45,023 nt of DNA from Pelargonium nanum (lineage: Eukaryota; Streptophyta; Magnoliopsida; Geraniales; Geraniaceae): assembly GCA_036897485.1 (NCBI GenBank), contig JAYMTF010000212.1, positions 1 to 45,023 on the forward strand, read 5' to 3'. The translations under genes were made by a program, and so were the position numbers. This document shows, piece by piece, positions 11,014-23,000 of this stretch (positions are counted from its first letter, which is position 1; each line of letters opens with the position of its first letter). Below the pieces are notes generated by a model that worked only from the letters and a program-made list of their open reading frames with translations, did no database searches and had not been told where the DNA came from.

Positions 11014-14000
11014 GAGGAGGAGGAGGTTAAGCCAATAAGTTTTTGGCTTAGGCTAAGCCGTCAATGAGGTTATGACACCTCATTAAACAGTTTGGATCCA
11101 ACGGGTTGCTCTGCTGCCACAAATTTACATGAGTGGCCGAGTGGGTATAAGTGAATTTTACTGAGGTGGCAAGAATTATTAGCTTGGTTTAGACTGTCAA
11201 AATCTATTAGATTTACATTCTTTAATCTCTCTCTCTCTCTCTCTCTCTCTATACATATATATATGTGTGTGTATGCGCGCGCGCGCGTATGCGCAAAAGA
11301 TTTTAAACCGGAAAACGAAAAAAGCACATAATTAAAGGTGAACAAGAATCTAGCAACTTTATGCCGGATTCAAGTTGCAAAGAGTATACAACGCTCTCCA
11401 AGTGTACTTGTACCAAAAATATACAAAGCAATGCATATAGATCCCATTTGATACTAGTTTCCAAATAAGAAGCCTTCATGAGGATCCAGTGATAAGAACA
11501 GCGGTTTCTTGAGGACAAATTAAGTTCAGTTGATAGTATTGCATCATATTGCCTTTACATCTCACAACATTAGGAACTCATACAAAAGAGAAAAAATTAT
11601 TTTACCATGGGCTTGGTTTGCACTACAAACTTACAGAATAAGAAAGGTAAGAAAAAAAAGGTAAGAAACAAAAGCAATGACGCAACTCAAAACTTAAAAA
11701 GGCGATAGATGAACTCTATTTTTGTGATATTTCATGCGCAGGCGTAGAATCACTAGCAATTTCCTTTCAATTGAAATCAAGTTCAGGGCAAATTTGAGAG
11801 AAAGCGGAAACCTAACACTATCCACTTATGTTCCCTGACCTGTGAACACCTTCATGCAGAAAACAATTGGCACAGAAGTGCATGAAGGTGCCAATCGTCT
11901 TTATTCACCAGGAACCAATCAATTGGCACCTTCATGCACTGCATTAACCTTATTGATTGGTTCTTGGTGAATAGAAACAATCGGCATCTTCATGCACCGT
12001 ATGCTACTCGTTCAAAGAGCAGTTTGCCAGTAACACATACCTTTTCCAGCTTTTGCAGCAAGATTTGTCACCTCTACTTCCAACTTGGCCATTCCCTGCC
12101 ATAGTTGTGAAATTGCGATTTTGTAGTAAACAATATATTTATAAAAAAAATAAAGTAACATGTATAAGAGCTTACATAAATTGGAGAAGCATGGTGACTA
12201 AAGGATGGATTAATATACAACTTACCTATACACAATGTAGGCTCAATTTACAATTACAGCACTAAATTCCATGTTAGAGCAGATTTATACAACTTGAAGA
12301 ATGTATGAATTCGTGAAGTAAATTAAGAAAACATTATACACAAAGTTGCAGTCTCAAAAAGAACATGCAAACCAAAAATAGATGTGCACATGATACAGTG
12401 GGATACTGGGATGAGATAAGGAAGATGAATACCACCAAACACAATTGCTAAAATATCAAGGCAACAAGGGCAATATATATTCTCTCATTAAGAAAATGGT
12501 ACACTAAATTTACAATTCAAATACAAAAGCAATGACAAAGCCTTTTCTCAAATCTATGTAGGAGTTAGCTACATGAATCATTTAGCAAAACTATTTAGTA
12601 TCTTCCATACATATTTTCTTTCTCCATTTTGTCCTATTTTCAATATTATCTTTAAGGATTGTTCTCTGGTCTTCACATATCCAGTGAAGACTAAATTTTG
12701 TTGTATCTTTTACAGACAAATGATAATCAATCTCAATATGTTTAGGTCGTTCGTTAAACACGGGATTTAAAGAAGCATGAAGAGCAGCTTGGTTACCACA
12801 CCATAACTTTGCTGGCATTGAGACTGCAATGCCAACTTCAGTTAGAAGCTGATTAATCCACAGTAATTCACATTATGTTTCTTGCACAATACTAAATTTC
12901 CTCCTATCAAAACACAGAAGCCTGTAGTGGGCTTTATGTCAATCTTAGAACCTGTCCAATCCGCATCTAATAATACTCCATACGGGTGTGACCGTGATTC
13001 TTACACAATAGACATCTTCCAGGAGCTTCTTTAAATCACACAAGATTTGTTCTAGAGCAACCCAATGATAGATTGTAGGAGATGACATGAATTGACTCAC
13101 AACTCTAAAAGAGTAGCAATACCAGGAGCACTTCATGGTTTAGCTCCTAAGATTTCCGTCTCTGCTAGAAAGATCAGACTCAATAGAAAGATCTATACAA
13201 AGAGGAGTTACTGTTGGCGTGGGTGAAATAAGTCTCACACTGGAAAAATATAAAGTGTAAAGGCTACATATAATGAATGGTGCAAGTAAAACTCTATTAA
13301 TAAGGTTGGCCTTTTAGTAGTGGAATCTCAAGCTATTATGTGTAGCCCATTATCAAATTTAACAAGGTATCATAGTTGATTTTGATCCTGGCCTAGGTCA
13401 ATTTATGTTGCCTTATTTTGTGGTCTCTGGCCCGCTTGCATATGGACACGTCTGCAGCGGTCCACGTGTGGAAGATAAATATCTACACGTGAAAAAGGCC
13501 CCCGATTGTGCACGTGTCAAGCCCACTCATAAAAATAAAATGTTAAATGTGAGGCTCGCATGTGAGCTGTGAGCAGGAGTGTTAAATGGGTGAAATAAGT
13601 CTCACATTGGGTAAATATAAAGTAGAAAGACAACATATAATGGTGCAAGTGAAATTCTACTAATAAGATTGACCTTTTAGCAGTGGAAGCCTAAGCCATT
13701 ATGTGTAAGTGATTATCAAATTTAACAATTACGCATACGAACATCAACAGAAAAATCAGATTCATTGGTAGAATTATCTAATGGCGAAGAAATCTCAGTC
13801 AAGCTATTAGTGGCTAAGACTCAACAAAGACACAAAATAAATGGATACGGGCAGGCGCTCTGCGCCCACAAGTTCATTGGAGAGGGTGAGTGTTAATTTA
13901 TGAAGTGACATCATCCCATTGGCATGGTTGAGCCTCAACCACTTAAAGTTTGGTTGAGATTCTTTTTTCACTTCCTATTACAGAACTTTACTATTCTGTA

Positions 14001-17000
14001 ACATTTATAATCAAGCAAATGATCTCACACAACCAACTACCAAAAACCCTTAAAAGAATAAGCCTCACTTTTTTTATGTTAAAATAATTATAGTAGTTCG
14101 GCATCAAAGACAATGAAGAAATTGTCATATCCAATTAGTCCAACTTTCTGTTTCAATCACAATTAATCAGTTTCTGGTAAAAAAAATTACATATACATGG
14201 CAAGAACAGTCGCACCACATTATAAACTAATATTCAATAAAAGAACAGATCCAAATGGTAATGCAACTTCAGTCTACGATATTATAATTAAAACGCACCT
14301 TTCGAGGAACTTCAAATATAAAAAGTTCATTCCATCTCGCAGTTCCTTCATCCTGATCACCGCTTTTGGAAATCAAAGGTGTGACAGATCTAGTCCTTGC
14401 ACTCTGTGGAAAAAGCTTTTGCTGGTCTGTTGCCTGGCTATCAACAACAAGGCGCAGAGCACAGAAGAGTTTATGGCTATTACCATCATCAATAATTGGT
14501 ATATCCTGCACAGCAATAAAAGTTATCTTACTTTTTTTTAAAGTAAAAAAACAATTTATTCTCTGAAAGAATGATAAATTAACTCAGAACATATATAAAC
14601 CTTGGCTTCAAGTATAAGTACGGCAACATAAGAGCGTGCCTCCCTTGACTCATCTGCAACATTTAATCTATCTGAAAATCTCGGAGGTGGAATCCAAAGG
14701 GAAGCACAGTCATCGTAATGTATCAGGTCCACTGTATCTGAATTTTGTTCTACTCTCTTCAAATAAATATCACACCCAAGTTTATTTTCTATAGTCACAG
14801 TCTGAAAATCATCTTCATCCAAAGCAGAAAGAGGCAGATTCTCCCCGTGTCTGCTATGACTATTAGCTTGCTGTGTAGAGAGGGAGATGAGTTGTTAAGT
14901 AGAAATTCTTTTTGAATACTCAAAAACTTCAGAAATCGAAACAGCATTCAAAACCCATTTTACCTCGTTGAGACGGGTTGCTTTTTGATCAAGTTCTAAC
15001 TGTCTTCTCCACGAAACAATAGTCTGAACAAAAGTCTCAAGACTGGCAGCACTGACATTTATGTTTAGGATAGTGGTAGCCGCTACACGCATTCTCTTTC
15101 CATAGGTTGCAGGTGGATGTACATTGGTATCATATGTTTCAAACCTTGAACATTCAAGGAAAATAATAAGAAATCAAATTATACAGATGCATGGCAGTTT
15201 CAATAAGGTTTGAACACATATTTCCTTAACAATAAAAACAAACACAACATTGGTAACGGATATAACCGAATAATTACTTAAAAATTCCATCAAACGGCTC
15301 CACAAGTGGTTCCCATGCTTCCAGTTGTGTATTGAAGGTTGATGCAGCAATGGATGAAACCAGAACAGCGTTCATAGCCTCAAGCCGACCATGTGTTGCA
15401 AGCTTGATGTTGGTTATTGTTGTATCAAACAGTGGTGTCATCTGAAACATGGAAAGTTTATCACACTTAGTGAAACATGCAAAGAATGACCATCTTTCAT
15501 GACATTGAAAGATTCAAGTAATTTCCTAAAAAACCAATAAAAAGGAAAAAAAGCTTTACCATTCCGTATAAGCTGTCAAGAACAGTCACAGAGAAGAACC
15601 TTAGTTTCATCTCAGCAGTTACGTTTTCCCGGGTCTTTGGCTTTACAGAATCACCAATAGTGTACGCCAATCGGCCTGATGGTTTTTTCAGATCTGATCG
15701 TGCAAGAAAAGTGCAAGCCTATTACAAGCATTAGGTAGCCATGAACATTTGGTTCAATCCCCAAGGAGAAATTCAAAAGATAAAGAGCCATTAGCTTGAC
15801 AAGATAACAACAATTTGAAAATAATAATGGCAAAATTTAGAAGATAACTGTAAAGAAAAATGTTATATTGAAGCCAAAAAACTGGAAAAAAACAAACTAA
15901 TGACTGAAAAAGGATTAAAAGCTTTGGCGGGAAATATTATTTCACCTGATTTTCAATTCTCCAAATGCTCCAACACTGAGAAGATTTTGAACTTGAAGAT
16001 CTAGAAATAGGCACTTCAACAATGTTAGCTTGATTTACAATATCCATCCTTGGGCAGCAAATTGAGTTCATCTGGGGTGCCTCATCTGTTTTGGAGACTA
16101 CACATCCTAGAGAAACATAACCAGGAGGAGCAATTGGGTACCAGAAGAAAACTTCATCAAATCCTCTCCCCATGATATGAGCAACTTTAGTGAATTGCAC
16201 AGGCTTTGCAGAGATTTCAGGATTATCTGCCTTGAAGATGATGCCTAAGGCAGGGGGCTCCAAGCTAAGAAACATTAGAACAACCCATCAGTGTTAAGAG
16301 AGTGGGGTTAGGGGGTTAAGAAACAATAACTATGCGTCAATTCTAATAGGATAAAAATACCATGCATCAATAAGAACACATGCAATGTAATTAGAATATT
16401 AAAATAAAAAATACATTATAGAAACTAACCCATCAGTTATACAATCACCGACTATACCATAACCGGCACGTGAAACTGGTCGCCATATCGAAACTGGTCG
16501 ACGAAGGTCACTACCCTTATCCCACCAGATTCTCTCAAAGTTTGGGGTTGAGATGAAGCAATTACTTGTTTTAGAAATCGATCTGACAACATCCCATCCA
16601 GATGGAATTTCACTTTGATTACTTCGTTGCTCATTTTCATTGCTATCATCAGCAATGGGATTTGAGGATAACTCTTTAGAGACAGATTGCTGACGATTCC
16701 AGTTCGTTAAAAGGTGGCTCAGGTCATAAATACTGTAACTGGGAGGGCATCCTGCTGATGCATGAGCATAAAATGAACCAAGAAAATTTTCAAGACGCCA
16801 TATGCTAAATCCAGATGGAAAGCAAGGATTTGATGAGGCAGTAAATATACAATCTGAATAAGTGGCCGACGTTACAAGGTCAGAACGTATGCAATAAACA
16901 ATATGATTTGGTGGTGGTTGGTTTCCTGTATTTGCGACGCATCCCAATGCCAAGTATCCTGGAGGCGCAACAGGCATCCAAAGAGAACAATCACCTTCAT

Positions 17001-19976
17001 CATCAGATTTGCCTTTATTTCCGTCAAATCCTTGAATACCAGATAACAAGCCAATCAGATTGAAACCAACAGGCTTTCGCACACGCCCATATGTATTACT
17101 TACTGCCATAACTGCCTGTGAAGGAGGAGTTGACCTGAAGAGAAATTATAATGAAGATTAATATTGTAGAGCATCTCAAAATACGCATAAGATAAGATAA
17201 TTGGATGATTACTATTGTGTAACTCATGAGAAAGTTTTTTAGCATAAACAAATCATATTGAAAAAAATCTGTATTGTATATGAATGCAAAATAAGAACAG
17301 ATAAATTTAATAAAAACATGAAAGATTTACTTCCGTATGAAAATAATGTATGGAATATGAGGACATTTAATTGTGTGGAATCATAAGGATCTGTTTGGGT
17401 TAAGCTGAAAAAAAAAAAAAAAAAAAAAAGAGATGTCAAGGGTCAAAAAGAAAAAACCTCACCATAGCTCAAGAAAGTAATATACCACCCTTTTTACAGC
17501 AATAATGATTCCCAAAATGGTTTCAGGTTCACTTGATTACTCAAAGGTAGTTGATGATTATTAATGTATCCCACATTGAAAGGATGTGAAGTCTGTCATC
17601 ACTTGATATACCTTTTGGGCTTGAATCAAGTTTAACATGGTATCAGACCTGGTTTTAATCCAAATTTGACCTGAAAATGGCCCGTCTATGTTGCCTCCTC
17701 CTATGGCCTCCTGCACGCTTGCAGATGGACATGCCTGCAGCAGCCCACGTGTGGAAGAATAATACCTACACGTGAGGTATTATTCTTTTATTGGTGAGCT
17801 CGACAGTAAACCAGATCAGAAAATTCCATTATTAAATTGCGTCTCTCCTTGAAGAACATGCCAGAGGAGTGGCGAGAGTGAAAGTTGTCCCATGACAGAG
17901 AGTCAAAGCCATTATTGTAGCCCATTATTGAAATTTCACATGGTATCAGAGCTGGTTTTGTTTGGGCCTAATGACCCGTCTTTGTTGCCTCCCTTCTTGG
18001 TCCACGCGCAGGGTACGTTATGTTATTTGGCATGCACGTGAGGGGGAGTGTCTGTCATCACTTGATATACACGTTAGGCCCTCCACCTTTCAGCTTAACC
18101 TTTTGGGTTGGAATGAAGTTTAACAATGACACATGATTATTAAGAGTCCACTATGAAGATGCCACTTAAGCATTCAAAGGGCCCACACTGGAAAAACCGA
18201 AAACATGAACTGCTCCACATAGACACAGGCACACCCGTGTATTTGGTTGTCCGCCTCCGCACTTGTTGTCACGAGTGCACCCGCAAGCACGGTCAAGCAC
18301 ACCAAGCCCTGCGCGGTTTTGGCCCAGATTTGGCCCATAACTCTCCATAATTTCGCTAAGGATGTATTGGGACTTTTCGAGTCACATTGTAAACCCGTCA
18401 CAGTTGAGGAGCCACACCACCTCAACTAATTACCAGCTCCAATATAAATATCCCATTTGGTGTACGGTTCAATCACTCTTCACTCTCTACATTACTACGC
18501 ATTAATTTATCTGTGATAATCTTGCTCTCACGTCAAGGTGAACTCCAATACTACGCATTGATTTTCATCTATCGCGTGTTCTTATTTGCAGCAATCCTGG
18601 GGTAAATCAACTTGGTTTCTATCATTGTCTCACCTGGATTAGAAAAGGGAAGGAGCTCTTATCCATCATTTTTCGCTGGACGACATTAATAAGAGTTTCT
18701 CAACAACCATCCACAAAGTCACTATCATAGAATATCCTCTTGTAAATCTCTATAAGACTTAAAACAACCTAAAAGGTCATCTCTGCCTCTTTGGGGGAAA
18801 TCGAGCACCAGTAGCGTTTTTATTATAAAAATTTGAAATGGGAATGAGAATTAAGAATGGGAATGAAAATCTCATTTCAAAGTCTTCTCAAGACCAAAAA
18901 GCCTAATCTATATATGATGAATGGGAATTTCATCCCCATCCCCATTACCATTCTCGATTTCCTACAAAAATTATAAACCAAAAGCTGCCATAGTTAAAAC
19001 AAAAGATGTACAAGTATTACTAGAACAAAACAAGACATTAGAGCCAGAAAAGGGCCCAAATATGAAAATTAGCCAGGAGATCACAATGGATGAAGATGAA
19101 AATATAAAATATATAAAATAAATAAAAATAAAAACTTCAATGCAAGAGATTTGAATAATGCGGGGTGAAACAATAAGCAAATGAGAAAATCACATAAACA
19201 TATATCAAATCTTACCATGATGAATGCAAGAGATATGAATAATGTTGGGTGAAACAATAAGTAAATGAGAAAATCACATAAACGTATATAAATTATTACC
19301 TTGATGTCACACAGTCTCCCAAAATAACATAGTTTGATGGAGCTTGAGGTCTCCAAAAGGTAAGATTGTTAAGGGACCCATTTTCTGCACAAGTATAATA
19401 CCCAATGTAGGTAAAAGAAGAACAAAGAGTTTATAAGGACTCAGAAATACGACTGCCAAATTTCTATGCAATGGTAAATGGAAGTCATTGAGATAATATT
19501 TCGGTCTCAATGGATTAAAGAACACAAAATTTCAATCTCATGAAGATATGAAAGTGTAAACCACAGTTCAGTCGGAAAACCTTTAGGAGAGACCCAAAGT
19601 CGGTCATAATTTGTACATGGAGCTACCGGAACTGAATTTCCAAATTGTAAGGCTTCAGCAACCTGACTTTGTAGGTTAAGTACAAGAGAAATAGCACTTA
19701 GTGACAGGTGAATGCATATATCCGTTGATAACAGAGAGATGTTTGTTTTGTCTTTAACAGAAGTATAACCCCCAGAAATATCGACTGGATCGAGAATGAT
19801 AAGACCTGAACCCGCCTCAACAGTCAGATCCTTCAGTAAGGCTCTAATCCAGGTATCCTTTTCCTTTGATGCAAACCTATTAACCACAACTGAGTTAGCT
19901 TAACAAGTGGATAAAAGTATCAGACCCATTGACATAAACTGTTTGGAATTCATAAAGATCAAAAGCATGTCACAAC

Positions 19977-20010
<34 letters not shown>

Positions 20011-23000
20011 ATGAAGTAAACGGAAGTGTGACATAACATCCCATGAAACAGGAGAGAAACAAAAAATCCAACATTTAAAAGTGAAATCGAATAGGGATAT
20101 ATCATAACCATCGAGACATATTTTACCAGACAGGAATACAGCCAAACTATATCATAAGCAAATGCGCGCACACACACACAAAACATATATATACACTTAC
20201 ATGAAGCTCAAATCCATTTTGGCACGGAGAAGCTTTTCACCGTACGACGAATCATCCAAAGAGGACTTGGTGCCATCATAGAAGGTGAACTCGGAGGAAA
20301 CAAGCTATATAGAGAGAGAAAGAAGCCAAATGAGATTAAAATAAGATCATGACAGGACTTCAAGAATCAGACCACCGCTTGAAACTGAACAATTTCACAC
20401 AAGGACCATTTTATTAACTCATTGTGATATAGCTGCACAACAGTTAAAACGAAAATAGAGAGGGTATGGCAACTTATCTTACGTAACATTGGTCAATATA
20501 GTATATAGTTATCAGAGAAGGGGAAATGGGATCAAATCGAAGGTACACTACCCAAAAAAACCAGGAATCATTCAGACTTGTGAAAGCAGTGAAAGTTCTT
20601 CAGGACCCAGCAGGAGGAAAAATATGCCACTCAGTTTTGGTTTTGCCATGGTCCAAAAGTAAGTGATATGAATTTTGAAAAATGTTTGTAAGACTATTTT
20701 ATAAACATGTTCTGTGTTACTTAACTGTCTAACTTAGGTACCAAATTCAGCATTAGCACGCAGGATTATCATAAAATGCACACATGCCAAATAGCAAAGG
20801 TAACTTCAACCATCATGTAGTTTAATAGCTAAGATTCACAGTTGGAAAGTAAATAACAGTAGGATAGAAAGTATCTGAACTATGACAATGACGTAAATAG
20901 TGAATCCCGCAGCAGGTGGTAAGAAGCAAATTAGATAATCAGAACTTAACACTCCTCAGATAATATATTCTACGCAAACGGACTGGACAAATTGCCTGGA
21001 CAGAGAAACACACAAGATCCAGAAACACACAAGTTTGTGAAGCAAATAGAACAGTACAATAATTTAATTATGAAGACATGTGCTGTGTACACATCAATAA
21101 GTAACAAAATACACAAAAATACAGTAAGAAGGGGAAAGTATTACTAAATAGGGCAAAATACACTAAGGTAAGCATTCATAGGTAAAACAAATATGCAGAA
21201 GAGTGCTCATGACGAGTAAAAAATTGAAAGGTTACTGACCTGGGCTTCAAAAGTAAAACTTTGCACGCTACTTGGATCACATTGAGGATTAGAGGACAAA
21301 TTTGAGGTGTCAGATGAACTCTGCAAGTAGTCCAGCCTTCTCTTATCATCACAAGATGAAGAATTATCCAAAAATAAAATTTCCACACCATCTTCTTTGG
21401 AGACGGAGTAGCTGCTATCATTACTCAAGTATGTATACTTCCTCAAAAGAGATCCATTCTGATGGATACACAAATAAGCAAACTTGTCATACAATATTAC
21501 TAAAAACAGTCAGGAAATACAGCTAATTCAAGACAAGCTAAGATTAAAAACCTACGGATATCAATTAACTATAAGTATTGGTTTTATTATCATTATTATG
21601 TGATAACATTTGACGTGCCTGTAAATTCATCATATTGTGTAACTCATCTCCCATACTAGATCAGTCTTAGCTTGTATGCAACTAAAACAGAATATGATAA
21701 AAGCTTAGAAAACTACCAAAACCAAAAGTGAAAAAAAAAAAACAGAACTAATTTTCAATAATAACCAGTGGCCTTAATTTGTGTAGAGACAGTAGAACAC
21801 CACAAGGTATCTAAACCAAAACTCAAAAGTGATCTGATGCCGTAAGCCACAAATGGCCTTCCCTCCACTTATATCTTAACAACACCAAAGGAGTTCCTCT
21901 CCCCAAGTTTTTATGTAAATTAAAAAGGGTTCTGGAGCTACGGTACACAGGAAAATATGCCTTAATTGTTAACTATAACTCTAAAGGTCAGTTAACATGT
22001 GAAACCTACCTTGCTAGTAAATGAAAATCCCTGTTCAAGTTTTTTTCTTTTTTTTCCATATCTATTTCCATCTTTTGTAGAATCTCCTCACTCTACTTCT
22101 ACATTTATTTTCATAATTTTATCTTCTTCTTTTTTGTGTGTAAAAACTTCATTATATTCAATGAAGAGGAACAAGCTTTGGACTAACAGAAGTGTCATAC
22201 AACCTGATATACCACTCAGAGGAGGGAAAACCCAAAAACGAACCCCCTTTTCGTTTCCTAGTGTTACTGTTTGATAGTATTAATTAAAACTTTTTAGGGA
22301 ATGTGTTTCTTCCAACAGAGAGGATACAGATATCCATAAATGCAAAAGTAAAATAAAATAAACACTATAAAGTCACGGAAAATATTCAAGCTTAACCATA
22401 ACAAGATGAGAAATGCAAGTACCTCAATTTTCACATTAACGAACCGCAACTTCTTACCACGCCCAATAAAAATAATTGGTTGTGAACTCATTGAATGCTC
22501 CTCAGATAAAGATATCATCTTTCCACATCCATCATAGGTATACTCAGTAATCCCTGGAGCATCAGCTGCTAACTGTCTATTTGGAGATAAATACACCACA
22601 TCTTCTGTCTGCATGTAAACAGCTTCAGATAGAACTATACAATTATTACTACTTATGGGGTCATTCATAGGATCCATAGTTTCCTCTCTACCAGTTATTG
22701 TTTTCAAGGCTGGCACAAAAAACTCGCCCACAGCAAGAAGAAAATCCGGCACTACAAGAACTCGAGGCTGCTGAATGCGAACCACAAATGACTGTGATGA
22801 CGTTCGCCATCTGTAGTCCATCAAGAACATTGTCGAATATGGAATATCCACAAATCCAGTTTCAGGATTTGTCCGCATGAAGCTATCCTTGTGTAAAAAC
22901 ATAGCCTTCCCCATGGATGATTGTTTGGAAGCGTCTGTGGACGAACCAAGCATCAGCCGCATTTCAGGCTTAGTATCTGGACGAACATCAAGGATAGAAA

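Larger units (their letters stand above)
10854..12040 (-). other. VPS13 intron 40 (1.2 kb)
   Basis: The intron holds MITE copy 2 with flanking GA/CT arrays, a purine-pyrimidine alternating tract and a foldback repeat (11,848-11,997). The stretch 11,300-11,840 has nothing else recognisable. Confidence 0.75.
12096..14298 (-). other. VPS13 intron 39 (2.2 kb), a mobile-element cluster
   Basis: In order: plain sequence to about 12,555, RTE LINE 3' fragment, copia fossil, complete TRIM-like element, partial MITE copy 3, then plain sequence to the border. It separates the 55-bp exon 40 from exon 39. Confidence 0.8.
17135..19299 (-). other. VPS13 intron 32 (2.2 kb)
   Basis: It contains a run of about 22 A (17,408-17,429), a composite TRIM (17,585-18,125), an LTR-like promoter region (18,150-18,640), a GGGAATG-type MITE (18,838-18,960) and the outer part of a tandem duplication next to exon 32 (from 19,139). 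Confidence 0.75.

Noticed and set aside
18153-18429. Overlapping open frames on both strands
   Set aside because: They fall in a probable LTR-like, G+C-richer segment, overlap each other in antisense and match no family.
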